A stretch of 64,000 nucleotides of DNA, from the NCBI GenBank assembly GCA_020846935.1, contig JADLCY010000014.1:248001-312000 (forward strand), in the 5' to 3' direction. The position numbers and the translations under genes are program-made. How positions within the stretch are numbered: position 1 is the first letter of the stretch; each line of letters begins with the position of its first letter. The notes under the pieces were generated by a model. The model had not been told where the DNA came from. It made no database searches and worked only from the letters and a program-made list of their open reading frames with translations. This DNA is from Gemmatimonadaceae bacterium (GTDB taxonomy: Bacteria > Gemmatimonadota > Gemmatimonadetes > Gemmatimonadales > Gemmatimonadaceae). Shown here in pieces: positions 36,163 to 46,108 of the stretch.

Positions 36163-37308
36163 CTACTGCCGATACGACGCCCCGCTCCCGGTATTGTAGA
36201 TCACGACCTCGGCATCAGGAGACAACTTCCCGGCGCGGACAAGGCCCGCCGTGACGGCAAGCGCGCAGCCTCCCTCGGGCGCCGCATCGATCCCGGTTGA
36301 CGTCGCGAGGAGTCGCGTGCTGGCGCGGATGTCGTCTTCGGAGGCCGCGGCGGCGATACCGCCACTCTCGCGGATCGCCCGAAGGACGAGGCGGTCACCG
36401 AGCGGCCCGGGCACACGGAGCCCGGCGGCGTGGGTGATCGGGTTTTCCCACGGCGTCGCCCGATCGGCGCCGTCGTTGAACGCGCGTACCAACGGGGCAC
36501 AGCCGGTGGACTGTGTGACGATGACGCGCGGCAGCGCGGTCGGGGCGGGGAGCCATCCCCATCGCTGCATCTCGAGAAACGCCTTCCAGATGCCGATGAC
36601 GCCCTCTCCCCCGCCGGTCGGGTACACGACGGCGTCGGGCAAACGCCACCCGAGTTGTTCAGCGAGTTCGAGGCCCAGGGTGCGGTTGCCTTCGGCGCGG
36701 AACGGCTCCCGCAGCGTCGCGACGTTGAAGAACCCGGACTCGGCGGCGAAGGCCACGCTCAGGCGGCCAGCGTCGCCGATGTGGCCATCGATAGTGATCA
36801 GCTCGGCACCGACGGCGCGAATGATGTCGAGGATCGGCCGTGGCGTGGTGGCCGGAGCATAGACACGCACCGGAACTCCGGCCGCGGCGCCGTAGGCCGC
36901 CAGTGCGGCGCCCGCGTTGCCGGCGGTTGGCACGACGAGGCCCGGCACGCCCCGGTGTCTCGCCCGGGTGACGGCGGCGGCGAGCCCACGTGCCTTGAAC
37001 GAGGCCGTGGGGTTCACCGCCTCGTCCTTGATCCAGAGGCGTCGAAGGCCGATCCGACGTGCCAGCGCAGGCGCCTCGATGAGGGGCGTGGCGCCCTCGC
37101 CTAACGACACCGGCTCCTCGTTGGCGAGGAGCGGCAGAGCCGGCGCATACCGCCACATGTCCATCCGCGGCAGCAGGTCCTCACGACTCGGCGGTGGCCC
37201 TTCATATTCGGCGAGGAACGGCTGTTGGCAGCTGGGACACAGCCCGACCGGCGCGTGCTGCGTTTCACGCGCGCTGCATCCGGAGCAGACGAGGGACCAG
37301 GAGGCCAT
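36163..37308 (-). CDS. thrC: Threonine synthase with N-terminal zinc ribbon
   Basis: 381 residues from ATG 37308; the open frame to 37860 shadows uvrC. A zinc ribbon with C8, C11, C24 and C27 precedes the PLP fold. The PLP lysine is K105 (NPTASFKARG); the phosphate-binding loop is PTAGNAGAALAAYG and GGGEG also fits. Threonine synthase converts phosphohomoserine to threonine. Other fold-type II enzymes such as cysteate synthase share this build, so the substrate is likely but not certain. A TTA codon in GTTAGGC occurs near 37100. Confidence 0.86.
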   Translation of the reverse strand: MASWSLVCSGCSARETQHAPVGLCPSCQQPFLAEYEGPPPSREDLLPRMDMWRYAPALPLLANEEPVSLGEGATPLIEAPALARRIGLRRLWIKDEAVNPTASFKARGLAAAVTRARHRGVPGLVVPTAGNAGAALAAYGAAAGVPVRVYAPATTPRPILDIIRAVGAELITIDGHIGDAGRLSVAFAAESGFFNVATLREPFRAEGNRTLGLELAEQLGWRLPDAVVYPTGGGEGVIGIWKAFLEMQRWGWLPAPTALPRVIVTQSTGCAPLVRAFNDGADRATPWENPITHAAGLRVPGPLGDRLVLRAIRESGGIAAAASEDDIRASTRLLATSTGIDAAPEGGCALAVTAGLVRAGKLSPDAEVVIYNTGSGASYRQ

Positions 37309-37366
37309 ATCGGGAGTGGATGGGTGAAGGGCCGCGACGGCGGGACAATACCGCACGGTCACGCGT

Positions 37367-39307
37367 TCAACAACCGCCGTCGTTAGGCTCCGCGGCCGGT
37401 AATGGCGTGGTGGATGGGAGGCTCGCGGGTTCGTCCATCGCCGCGGCATCGGCGGTGCCCGAACCACCGTCTCGGGCGGCGTCCCTGGCTGGCGCGTCGA
37501 GGGCGACGCCGAGGGCCGCGAGGACGCGCCTGGCGGAGAGCCTGGAGAAGCCCGGCAGTGCCGCAATGTCGTCCACGCTGGCGTCCCTGACGCCCTGCAG
37601 GGAGCCGAACCGGTGCAGCAGCGAGCGACGCCGGGACGGTCCGATCCCCGGGATCTGCAGCAGCTCCGACGTGAGGGTGCGCATCGAGCGGCGCGCGCGA
37701 TTGAACGTGACCGCGAACCGGTGGGCCTCGTCGCGCGCCTGCTGCAGCGTGCGTAGCGCCGGGGAGCGTCGCGAGAGCCGGACCGACTCACTCCGCCCGA
37801 GCACAAACACTTCCTCTTCGCGTTTGGCCAGCGAAATGAGCGCCAGGGCGCCCAGGCCAAGCTCGGTCAGCACGCCCGCCGCCGCGTTGAGCTGGCCCTT
37901 GCCCCCGTCGATCACCACGAGGTCCGGCATGGCCCTTCCCTCCCCCAGGCGGCGGCGAAAGTAGCGGCCCACCACTTCGCGCATTGACGCGAAGTCGTCG
38001 GTGCCCTCGACGGTCTTCACCCTGAACTTGCGATACTCGGACCGGCGCGGACGACCATTTTCGAACCACACGCACGACCCCACCGTGTCGGTGCCCTGCG
38101 CGGTGGAGATGTCGAAGCACACGAGGGATCGCGGCAGCGTCTGCAGTCCGAGATCCCGCTGCAGTTCATAGACCGGGCTCGACGCGCGTTCCTCTGCCTC
38201 GAGTGCCGCCAGCTTGAACTCCTCGAGCAGGTGCCGGGCGTTCTGCTCCGCCAGGTCCACGAGTTCGCGCTTGGGCCCGCGCTGCGGAACGATCACCCTG
38301 GTCGCACCGAGCGATTCGGCGAGTGCTTCGCGGTCCTCGAAGTCGAACGGCACGAACAACTCGTGCGCGCGTGCGTTCGACGCGCGATAGGTCCCGTTGA
38401 GGTAGGCCGCGAGGACCGCACCGTCCCCTTCTCCCTCGATGTTCTCCAGGAACCGCTGGTCCCTGGCGAGGAGTCTGCCCGCGCGGATGCGCAGCACGAC
38501 GACGCACGCATCGTCGCCGTCGCGGGCATACCCCACGACGTCGCGGTCACCGCCCTCCACCTGCACCACCGTCGGCTCCTCCATGCGCTCGAGGTGGCGG
38601 AGTGCGTCGCGCAGTTCGCCGGCCCGTTCAAAGTTGAGCTGCGCCGACGCATCGAGCATCTGCTGGCGAACGTGCCCGACGACTTCATCCGTCCGCCCGT
38701 CGAGGAACAGCAGCACCTCGTCGATCATCCGCCGGTAGTCGGTCTGCTCCTGCAGTCCCACGCACGGCGCGCGACACCGGCCGATGTGATAGTCGAGACA
38801 GGGCCGATCCGGGGCGTCGTCAGGCAGGCCGTAGTGACACGACCGGACGGTGAACGTGCGCTTTACCACGTTGAGCGCCCGGCGCATCTGCCCGACGTCG
38901 GTGTAAGGCCCGAAGTACCGGGATCCGTCGTTCTCCAGTCGGCGCGTGACGATGACCCGTGGGAACGGCTCGCTGACGGTCACCTTCACATATGGGTACG
39001 ACTTGTCGTCTCGCAGCGAGATGTTGAAGCGGGGGCGGTGCTCCTTGATGAGGTTCGCCTCGAGGATCAGCGCGTGCGCCTCGGTCGGCACCACGATGGT
39101 GTCCAGTTCGGCGATGAGCCGGACCATCGCCCGCGTCTTCACGCTGGCTTCGTGATCGGATCCGAAGTAACTCCGCACGCGCGACCGCAGACGCTTGGCC
39201 TTGCCGACATACAGCACGCGTCCCTCGCGATCCTTCCAGAGGTAGACCCCGGGAGAATCCGGCAGATGCGGGAGCTTGCCGGCGACGGCCTCCGGAACGT
39301 CGAGCAT
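37367..39307 (-). CDS. uvrC: Excinuclease ABC subunit C
   Basis: 646 residues. The GIY-YIG nuclease domain is at about 12-95 (SPGVYLWKDREGRVLYVGKAKRLRSRV). A UVR motif for UvrB binding lies near residue 215 (QQMLDASAQLNFERAGELRD), the RNase H-like nuclease near 400-560 (VCFDISTAQGTDTVGS, VVIDGGKGQLNAA), and paired helix-hairpin-helix motifs near 560-615 (LLQIPGIGPSRRRSLL). A further 35-residue Ala/Pro tail is unusual. UvrC makes both cuts in nucleotide excision repair. Confidence 0.97.
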   Translation of the reverse strand: MLDVPEAVAGKLPHLPDSPGVYLWKDREGRVLYVGKAKRLRSRVRSYFGSDHEASVKTRAMVRLIAELDTIVVPTEAHALILEANLIKEHRPRFNISLRDDKSYPYVKVTVSEPFPRVIVTRRLENDGSRYFGPYTDVGQMRRALNVVKRTFTVRSCHYGLPDDAPDRPCLDYHIGRCRAPCVGLQEQTDYRRMIDEVLLFLDGRTDEVVGHVRQQMLDASAQLNFERAGELRDALRHLERMEEPTVVQVEGGDRDVVGYARDGDDACVVVLRIRAGRLLARDQRFLENIEGEGDGAVLAAYLNGTYRASNARAHELFVPFDFEDREALAESLGATRVIVPQRGPKRELVDLAEQNARHLLEEFKLAALEAEERASSPVYELQRDLGLQTLPRSLVCFDISTAQGTDTVGSCVWFENGRPRRSEYRKFRVKTVEGTDDFASMREVVGRYFRRRLGEGRAMPDLVVIDGGKGQLNAAAGVLTELGLGALALISLAKREEEVFVLGRSESVRLSRRSPALRTLQQARDEAHRFAVTFNRARRSMRTLTSELLQIPGIGPSRRRSLLHRFGSLQGVRDASVDDIAALPGFSRLSARRVLAALGVALDAPARDAARDGGSGTADAAAMDEPASLPSTTPLPAAEPNDGGC

Positions 39308-39352
39308 CAGGGCAATCTAGCGGTTCGCCTTCGCCGCCCCGACCCAACACGG

Positions 39353-40930
39353 TCACCGGCGACGCCGCACCATCGCGAGCACGCCCTTTGCCTCCGGAAC
39401 CCCGAGCACGAGCGTGAGCGTGAAGTAGGTCAAGCCGAACGCCACAAGAACCGCCAGCATCCTGGGCATCGACTCGGACCCCAGCGCCAGGCGGAGGCCC
39501 AGCGCCGCGACCGCGGCGAGGCCACCGGCGAGCCCGATTCGCCACCATGTCCCCTGGCGCACGCCGGCGTGGCCAATACGGGTGAAGACGGCGCGCCGCA
39601 GCAGCGCGAACTCGACCCAGGCCGCAAGTCCCGACCCCAGGGCAAGCAGGACCACGTTCCAACGCAGGTCCAGCCCAAGAACGCGTCCCACCCAGAACGC
39701 CCCGGTCACGCCCAGCGCACCGCCCACCATGACGCGCACGATGGCGCAACGTTGTGGCGTCCGCGTGTCCTGGAGCGCGAAGAGCGCGGTCGCGTACAGG
39801 CGCGCCATGGTCGCCGCCACGAGTCCCATGGAGGACGCGGCGAGCGTGCCCCAGAGCCATCGGGTTTCTGCGCCCCCAAACCGTCCCGTGCGAAAGATGA
39901 CGCCTCCGACCACGTCCCCGATGGCCACGAACGCGATCGCGCTGGGCACGACGAAGAAGGCCACGCGCGTCAGGCCGGAGGTGAGCCGTCCGCGGAGCCG
40001 CTGGTGCGCCTCGCTGCCACCAGCCTCCCCCGACATGGCCGGTAGCTGTGCAGCCGCGATCGACATGCCGAACAGGCTCACCGGCAACATGTACACAACC
40101 TGCGCATTGGCGAGCATCGTCGCCGATCCGTCGATGAGATACGACGCGACCCAGGCATCGACGAACGCCGAAATCTGCGTGACGCCACGACCGATGAAGG
40201 CGGGTGTGAAGTTCCGCAGGACGGTCCGGACATCGGCCAGCCCGCGTCCGAGGGAGAGATACCACGCCCCCAACACACGATGCACCACGGGCCACTGCAC
40301 CAGCACCTGAAGCAGGCTGCCGGCCACGCTTCCCCAGGCGAGCAGCACGGCCAGGCGCGGCAGCGTTTCGCGTTCACCCCAGACGAGCAGCGTCGCGATC
40401 ATCGCCAGGTTCCAGATGACCGGCGACGCGTAGGACAGCAGGAACCGACCGTGCGAATTGAGGACGCCGAGGCACCACGCAGAAACCACGAGGAGCCCCG
40501 CCCCCGGAAACAACACACGCACGACCTGCACCGTCAGGTCGCGCTTGCTGCCCTCGAAGCCCGGCGCGATGACGTCGACGAGCACCGACGCAGCCAGCAC
40601 GCCCAGCAGGCTCATCGTGGCGACGCCCAGTGCGAGGATGCCGAGCACCGCGCCCGCGACGCGCTGTCGGCCCTCGTCGTCGCCGGCGACGTTGAGCCGG
40701 GCATAGACGGGAATGAACGACGCCGACAACGCGCCTTCCCCAAAGAGATTCTGCAGGAGGTTGGGAATCCGCATCGCCTGGTTGAAGGCGTCAGCGACTT
40801 CTCCCGCGCCCATGTAGTGGGCAAACGCGCGCTGTCGGACGAGGCCGAAAATGCGACTGGCGAAGATCCCGGCCGCGACGGCGACGGATCCCCGGACGCC
40901 GCTCCTCGCCGGTTCCGCCGGTTCGGTCAC
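39353..40930 (-). CDS. murJ: Lipid II flippase MurJ
   Basis: 525 residues from GTG 40930, overlapping the bshC stop as GTGA; the frame continuing to 41428 is a bshC shadow. About 14 membrane segments are present. The N-terminal MviN signature includes GLVRQRAFAHYMGAGEVADAFNQAMRIPN and FGEGALSASFIPVYARL. MurJ moves lipid II across the inner membrane for peptidoglycan synthesis. Confidence 0.94.
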   Translation of the reverse strand: MTEPAEPARSGVRGSVAVAAGIFASRIFGLVRQRAFAHYMGAGEVADAFNQAMRIPNLLQNLFGEGALSASFIPVYARLNVAGDDEGRQRVAGAVLGILALGVATMSLLGVLAASVLVDVIAPGFEGSKRDLTVQVVRVLFPGAGLLVVSAWCLGVLNSHGRFLLSYASPVIWNLAMIATLLVWGERETLPRLAVLLAWGSVAGSLLQVLVQWPVVHRVLGAWYLSLGRGLADVRTVLRNFTPAFIGRGVTQISAFVDAWVASYLIDGSATMLANAQVVYMLPVSLFGMSIAAAQLPAMSGEAGGSEAHQRLRGRLTSGLTRVAFFVVPSAIAFVAIGDVVGGVIFRTGRFGGAETRWLWGTLAASSMGLVAATMARLYATALFALQDTRTPQRCAIVRVMVGGALGVTGAFWVGRVLGLDLRWNVVLLALGSGLAAWVEFALLRRAVFTRIGHAGVRQGTWWRIGLAGGLAAVAALGLRLALGSESMPRMLAVLVAFGLTYFTLTLVLGVPEAKGVLAMVRRRR

Positions 40931-42501
40931 GAATCGCTCGGCAGGTCGGCGCCGCTCACGAGCGCCTCGGCGTGCCTCCGCGCCGACGCCCGCATGGCGT
41001 CGAGCAGCGCGCTGCCCCACGTGGCCAGCAGGGGGACGAAGTTGAGCACCCGCTCCTGGCGTTTGCCCGCGGGAAAGAGGGCTCCGCGTGCCGTCGCAAT
41101 CTCGTGCAGCGCGCGATGTTCGCGCTTCTTGGCCGCCGCAACCAGGCGCCGCTCCAGGCGATCCACGCGCCACGTCATCCCACGCGTCGTGCCGTCGACA
41201 ATGCGCGGGTCGATCGGTGAGCCCGCAGCCTCCAGCCGGCCCTTGAACACTTCGGCGCGCTCCTGCGCGGTCCGTCGCAGGTCGTCGAGCGCGTGCATGA
41301 GGTCGATCGGCAACGACGACACGGCGAGCCTTCGCTCCACCGCGTGCTCGGTCTCCAGTTCGCGCCAGCCAATCTCGCGAGCGCGGAGCGTCGCTTCGAT
41401 CTGGGGCTCCAGCACAGTCCCTGACCAACGGGGCACGCCCAGCGGCAGAGCCACGTCGAGGGCGGCCGCCACGGCGCTGACCTGCGCGAAATAGGCGAGT
41501 TCTCCCGGTCCGGCCACGTATGCCACGGTCGGCAGCACCGCGCGCTCGACCACCGGGCGCAACAGGACGTTAGGGCCAAGTGGGGTGGGGGAACCATCGG
41601 CCATGGCGGCTCCCTGCGCGACCGGCACGCGTGCCTTGCGCCCCTGTCCGTCCCTGCTGAAGACCAGGGAGAGTCCGTCCACCGTGGCGACTTGCGGTTC
41701 GTACCCGTGCGCCCGCAGCGCGCGCTCGCGCTCGACGAGGGCACGCTCGACCTGCGCGGCCTCGCGCAGCGCCGCCTCGAGCACCGGCCGCTCCCGCGCC
41801 AGCAGCGACGGATGCGAGGCGTCGATCACGCCCATTCCCAGCGGCTCGAGCACGTGCCGCATCAGTTCGAGGTACGCGCCACCGATGGTCGTCCCGTGCC
41901 TGTACGCCTTGCGCACGGCTGCGATCACGCTCGCATCGGCCGCCGAACCCGAGGCCCGCAGCAACTCGCGCATGGCGCCATCGATGCCCTCGAGCGGCAC
42001 TTCGGCCATGGGAATGCCTTCGCTGGCCGACTGCGCGTGGGCGACCCGAACGGCACCGCCGTCCTGTCGGAGCCAGGTGAACGTGGCCTCCGCGAAATCG
42101 GCATCGTCGGTCGCGGCCCAGAATACCGGTGCCGCCGGGATCCCCGTCGCGCGCTCGATGGCATCAGCGAGTTCCAGCGCCGAGAGGGCCTTGCTCAGCG
42201 TGTAGAGCGGCCCGCCGAACAACCCGGGCTGCTGTCCGGTGGTGACCACCACGCCGCCACCCTGCGCGACACGCACGAGTCGTTCATGCGCCGCCCCGGT
42301 GGCCCCAAAGGCCGGCGCCATGGCGTCCAGCCAACCGGTGCCTGCCGCGCTGCCCCGTACCGCCGTGGCGCGATCCCGCCACTCGTCAGGCGAGCAGGGT
42401 CGTCGCGGGTACCACTCAGTGAGGCGGCCGGCGATGCCGGCCCGAACCAGCGGGGAGCCGCCGAGGGACTCCGCGATCACGCGGGGCAACTGAGCCGTCA
42501 T
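40927..42501 (-). CDS. bshC: Bacillithiol synthase-type cysteine-adding enzyme BshC
   Basis: 524 residues from ATG 42501 (a GTG lies two codons earlier). GVVVTTGQQPGLFGGPLYTLSKALSALELA and PVFWAATDDADFAE are diagnostic of BshC, with a C-terminal coiled-coil (RLERRLVAAAKKREHRALHE). BshC joins cysteine to GlcN-malate to make bacillithiol. Length and motifs are normal. Genes bshA and bshB are not in the window. It sits between rlmH and murJ, 43 bases after rlmH. Confidence 0.92.
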   Translation of the reverse strand: MTAQLPRVIAESLGGSPLVRAGIAGRLTEWYPRRPCSPDEWRDRATAVRGSAAGTGWLDAMAPAFGATGAAHERLVRVAQGGGVVVTTGQQPGLFGGPLYTLSKALSALELADAIERATGIPAAPVFWAATDDADFAEATFTWLRQDGGAVRVAHAQSASEGIPMAEVPLEGIDGAMRELLRASGSAADASVIAAVRKAYRHGTTIGGAYLELMRHVLEPLGMGVIDASHPSLLARERPVLEAALREAAQVERALVERERALRAHGYEPQVATVDGLSLVFSRDGQGRKARVPVAQGAAMADGSPTPLGPNVLLRPVVERAVLPTVAYVAGPGELAYFAQVSAVAAALDVALPLGVPRWSGTVLEPQIEATLRAREIGWRELETEHAVERRLAVSSLPIDLMHALDDLRRTAQERAEVFKGRLEAAGSPIDPRIVDGTTRGMTWRVDRLERRLVAAAKKREHRALHEIATARGALFPAGKRQERVLNFVPLLATWGSALLDAMRASARRHAEALVSGADLPSDS

Positions 42502-42544
42502 CGACACCTCGCGTCGAAGCGGCCGGACGGGAACGACGGCAGGT

Positions 42545-43003
42545 TCATGCCTTGTGGTATGGTTCGCGCCTAACAATGGTGCCCGCGCGGTAGAGCTGCT
42601 CCGCCAGGACGACCCGGGCAAGCTCGTGAGGAAGCGTCCACGGGGCAAGCGCCAGCCGGCGCTCTGCCACCCGTCGAACACTGTCGTCCAGGCCGAAGGC
42701 GCCGCCGATGACGAACGCCACGTCCCGGGCGGCTTCGCGAGCGGCCTGCAACCATGCCGCGAACGCCGCCGAATCGTACCCTTCGCCGTGTTCATCACAG
42801 ATCACGAGGCGAGCGCCACCGACCTGCTCCAGCAGGCGCGTGCCCTCCCTGGCCCGGACGAGCGCGCTGTCGCGGCCGTTCTCGTCGCGCACCTCGACGG
42901 CCTCCAGCGGCCAGTATCGCCCCGCCCGGGTCTCGTACTCCGTGATCGCGGCCGCGAGAGCGCGATCGCGCGGCTTGCCAACGGCGACGATGCGGAACTT
43001 CAC
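42545..43003 (-). CDS. rlmH: 23S rRNA pseudouridine-1915 N3-methyltransferase
   Basis: 152 residues, the normal SPOUT-family length. RLVICDEHGEGYDSAAFAAWL, FVIGGAFGLDDSV and LPHELARVVLAEQLYRAG are RlmH motifs; the C-terminus ends PYHKA as in most orthologs. It methylates helix 69 of 23S rRNA. A GTT-AGG codon pair at 42569-42575 is another occurrence of the recurrent heptamer. Confidence 0.95.
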   Translation of the reverse strand: MKFRIVAVGKPRDRALAAAITEYETRAGRYWPLEAVEVRDENGRDSALVRAREGTRLLEQVGGARLVICDEHGEGYDSAAFAAWLQAAREAARDVAFVIGGAFGLDDSVRRVAERRLALAPWTLPHELARVVLAEQLYRAGTIVRREPYHKA

Positions 43004-43014
43004 CTCAAGCGAAT

Positions 43015-43046
43015 CGGGCGACGGCGCCGTGTGGCTCCGTCGCCCG
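43015..43046 (-). terminator. Possible transcription stop after glutamate dehydrogenase
   Basis: CGGGCGACGG (43015-43024) and CCGTCGCCCG (43037-43046) form a perfect 10-bp stem with a 12-base loop in the 78-base gap between the dehydrogenase and rlmH. No T run follows, so it may equally be a leader hairpin of rlmH. Confidence 0.28.
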
Positions 43047-43081
43047 CTCCCGGACCGGGCCGTCGCCGGCCACCTGAACGC

Positions 43082-44389
43082 TCAGGCGTAGATACCGCGC
43101 AGGCGGTGCACCGTGGCCACGCGACTGATGGAGAGCATGTAACAGGCCGTGCGCATGTTCACCTTGTGCTGCTTGGCGAGTCCCAGCACGTCTCGGAACC
43201 CCTTCACCATGATGTTCCGCAGCCGATCGTTGACCGTTTCCTCGTCCCAGAAGTAGCCGCCACGATCCTGCACCCACTCGAAGTACGACACGGTGACGCC
43301 ACCCGCATTGGCCAGGATGTCGGGGATGACGAACACGCCCTTCTCGTCGAGAATGGCGTCGGCAGCCGCGGAGGTGGGGCCGTTGGCACCCTCGCAGATG
43401 ATCTTGGCGCGGATCTTCGACGCATTCTTCGTGGTGATGACGTTTTCGAGTGCGGCCGGCAGCAGCACGTCCACGTCGAGTTGCAGCAGTTCTTCGTTGG
43501 AGATGGCGTCGCCCTTGCTGTACCCCTCGAGCGACTTATGCTGTTTGACCCACGCGATCGCGTCGTCGACGTCGATCCCGGCGGCGTTGTGGTAGCCACC
43601 CGTGCGGTCCGAGATGGCGACGATCTTGCACCCTTCACGCGCCAGCAGGGACGCCGAGACGCTGCCCACGTTGCCAAAGCCCTGCACGGCCACCGTCGTC
43701 CCCTTCACGTTCATGCCCTGCTGCGCAAGCGCCTCCTTCGTCACGATCATGCACCCACGTCCCGTGGCTTCGCGGCGCCCGAGCGATCCGCCCATCTCGA
43801 CCGGCTTGCCCGTCGTCACCGCCGTCACCGTATGGCCCACGTGCATCGAGTACGTGTCCATCAGCCACGCCATCACGCGCTCGTTGGTGTTCACGTCCGG
43901 GGCCGGTACGTCGGAATCCGGCCCGAGCGTGTTGATGATGCCCGCGGTATAGCGCCGCGTGAGGCGTTCCAGTTCACCCACCGACATCTTGAGCGGGTCG
44001 CAGATCACGCCGCCCTTCGCACCGCCAAACGGGACGTTGACCACGGCGCACTTCCAGGTCATCCAGGCCGCGAGGGCCGTCACCTCGTCGAGCGACACCT
44101 GCATGTCGAAGCGGATGCCACCCTTGGCCGGCCCGCGCGACGTGTTGTACAGCACGCGAATGCCGGTGAACACCTCGATCTCGCCGTTATCCATCATCGT
44201 CGGACAGGCGACGATCACCTGCTTCTCCGGCTTGCGAAGCACCTTGTACAGACCGGGCTCCAGGTCGAGCAGCTCGGCCGCCCGGTCGAAGCGGGACATC
44301 ATCGCCTCGAACGGATTCTCCTCGTTGAGAAAGCGATCCTTGTCCGGTTTGACGATGGCGTTCGTCGGGAGTCGCAGATCGGTAGGCAT
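43082..44389 (-). CDS. gdhA: Glutamate dehydrogenase (Glu/Leu/Phe/Val family)
   Basis: 435 residues from ATG 44389; the frame extending to 44584 would run into lpxK. The substrate-binding motif [10 protein letters not shown], the catalytic lysine region [14 protein letters not shown] and the nucleotide-binding [14 protein letters not shown] are clear. [15 protein letters not shown] near the C-terminus is typical of the 420-residue hexameric GDH group. It interconverts glutamate and 2-oxoglutarate. It starts 41 bases after lpxK without a clear separating terminator. Confidence 0.93.
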   Translation of the reverse strand: MPTDLRLPTNAIVKPDKDRFLNEENPFEAMMSRFDRAAELLDLEPGLYKVLRKPEKQVIVACPTMMDNGEIEVFTGIRVLYNTSRGPAKGGIRFDMQVSLDEVTALAAWMTWKCAVVNVPFGGAKGGVICDPLKMSVGELERLTRRYTAGIINTLGPDSDVPAPDVNTNERVMAWLMDTYSMHVGHTVTAVTTGKPVEMGGSLGRREATGRGCMIVTKEALAQQGMNVKGTTVAVQGFGNVGSVSASLLAREGCKIVAISDRTGGYHNAAGIDVDDAIAWVKQHKSLEGYSKGDAISNEELLQLDVDVLLPAALENVITTKNASKIRAKIICEGANGPTSAAADAILDEKGVFVIPDILANAGGVTVSYFEWVQDRGGYFWDEETVNDRLRNIMVKGFRDVLGLAKQHKVNMRTACYMLSISRVATVHRLRGIYA

Positions 44390-44430
44390 GGGAAGACTGT
44401 TCGAGCCGGCGAGCCGGCGGTTGACGGGAT

Positions 44431-45459
44431 TCAGCGCATCGAACGGGCAGCGAGGACTCGGCGGAGCGCCCCCGCCATCACCTCCTCCCCGTCGGCCAGT
44501 TCGAGCCGCTGGGAAACATACCACAGGGTCGGGCCAGATCGAGGCCAGTGCTGGCGCAGCTTGACCGCGTCCTTGAGCGTACAAACGACGAGGTCCGCAT
44601 GGCCGGCCCGGCGAATCAGATCCTTGACGTCCGCATCGCTGAAGGTGTGATGGTCAGGAAATGGCGCACCAACGACACGTGCCCCTGCCGCGTGCAACTG
44701 ATCAAAGAAGGCGCCCGGGTTCGCGACACCGGCGATGGCGAGGAGGCGCCGGTCTCCCATCGAGACGAGGTCGATTGGTGCCGCGTCACCAGCGGTCACG
44801 GATCGGAGCGGCCCCAGCGCGAGCGACGCCTGCACGATCGTGGTCGCGCCCGCGCGTCGGGCGCGCTCGGCGCGATCGCGTGCGACCTCGACCGGCGCCG
44901 CCTTGCGCGTGACGACCACCAGATCCGCGCGACGCATCGCTGACCACGGTTCACGCAGCGGACCTGCCGGGAGGCAATGTGTTGGCCATGGCACGTCCGC
45001 ACTCACCAGCACCACGTCCAGGTCGCGGTGCGCGCGGCGATGCTGGAAGGCATCGTCGAGCACGGCGACATCACAGCCTCGTGAGCGCGCGTCCCGCGTA
45101 GCCGCCACGCGATCCGGGTTCACGATCACCGGAATTGCGGGATTGAGCACCGCGTGTACGTCGGCCTCGTCGCCGCCGTAGCCGCGAAGCACGACCGCTG
45201 GCGACGCGCCGCTCGCCCGAAGGTGCGCCGCCACCCAGGCCGCCACCGGCGTCTTGCCCGTGCCCCCGACCGTGACGTTACCGATGGAGACGGCAGGGAG
45301 CTCCGAAGCATGCGTCGGCGCGACACCGCGATCATACGCGACGTTGCGCGCCGCCACGGCCGCGCGAAATGCCCATTCCGCGGGCGCGAGCAGCGTGCGG
45401 AGGATGCGACCGGTCGCGTGGTCACCCCACACAGCCTCAACCGCCGCGTTAGGCGGCAT
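44431..45459 (-). CDS. lpxK: Tetraacyldisaccharide 4'-kinase
   Basis: 342 residues from ATG 45459, overlapping the upstream gene by 11 bases. The P-loop VGGTGKT (64-70) follows an N-terminal membrane-associated helix, and VLRGYGG and [23 protein letters not shown] are LpxK motifs. It phosphorylates the lipid A disaccharide to give lipid IVA at the inner membrane. The next step enzyme, Kdo transferase, is not in this window. Confidence 0.94.
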   Translation of the reverse strand: MPPNAAVEAVWGDHATGRILRTLLAPAEWAFRAAVAARNVAYDRGVAPTHASELPAVSIGNVTVGGTGKTPVAAWVAAHLRASGASPAVVLRGYGGDEADVHAVLNPAIPVIVNPDRVAATRDARSRGCDVAVLDDAFQHRRAHRDLDVVLVSADVPWPTHCLPAGPLREPWSAMRRADLVVVTRKAAPVEVARDRAERARRAGATTIVQASLALGPLRSVTAGDAAPIDLVSMGDRRLLAIAGVANPGAFFDQLHAAGARVVGAPFPDHHTFSDADVKDLIRRAGHADLVVCTLKDAVKLRQHWPRSGPTLWYVSQRLELADGEEVMAGALRRVLAARSMR

Positions 45460-46108
45460 CGGGCTCGCAGACGGCGAACAGGGCGGCATCGATCGCCGGC
45501 ACGATCGCTTCACCATGCGCAGGGTCGGGCCCCGCCGCACGGACGGCGGGAGCGTACCTGACGTCGACGCGCGCGAATGGCTTGGGAATGACGAAACGAT
45601 CCCATGAGCGGAGCCGCCAGGCGCGACTCACCCGGCACCCGATGGCCACGACCGGGGCGTTGGCACGGGCGGCGGCCACGCCGATCCCCGGGGCGCTGAC
45701 GCGTCGCGGCCCTCGCGGTCCGTCGGTGGTGAACGCGACCGACTGCCCCGCGCGCAGCGTGCGCGACGCCTCCAGCAGCGCGCGCATGCCTCCGCGGCTC
45801 GATGACCCGCGAATCGGCTGGAAGCCCAATGCCTCGACGATGCGCGCGATCACCTCCCCGTCGGCGTGCGTGGAGATGATGGCGGCGATGCCGCGCCGTC
45901 GGTGCGCCCACACCAGGGGCAGCAACTCTCCATGCCAGATCGCGATCGCCACGCCGGGCCCGTGGCCTTCGGCCGCCCGCAGGTGGTCCGGGCCGACGAG
46001 GCGCACGCGCCAGGTCGCGCCGAGCACGCGCACCAGCGCCTGTCCGATCAGGGCAGCCAGGGCCGTCCTGACGCGACGCGCTCGCGATGCGTACCGCTCG
46101 TCGCTCAT
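45449..46108 (-). CDS. DUF374 lysophospholipid-acyltransferase-like protein
   Basis: 219 residues, ATGA overlap with lpxB. IAIWHGELLPLVWAHRRRGI, FQPIRGSSSRGGMRALLEA and FTTDGPRGPRRVSAPGIG are characteristic of the DUF374 family, related to acyltransferases of lipid A and phospholipids. No separate lpxL or lpxM homolog is seen, so this gene may supply a late acylation step of lipid A; that is inference from position between lpxB and lpxK. The stop TAA is within GCCTAAC. Confidence 0.82.
   Translation of the reverse strand: MSDERYASRARRVRTALAALIGQALVRVLGATWRVRLVGPDHLRAAEGHGPGVAIAIWHGELLPLVWAHRRRGIAAIISTHADGEVIARIVEALGFQPIRGSSSRGGMRALLEASRTLRAGQSVAFTTDGPRGPRRVSAPGIGVAAARANAPVVAIGCRVSRAWRLRSWDRFVIPKPFARVDVRYAPAVRAAGPDPAHGEAIVPAIDAALFAVCEPDAA

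Noticed and set aside
38231-40045. A 604-codon open frame on the + strand
   Set aside because: It runs antisense through uvrC and into murJ, both of which have full family motifs.
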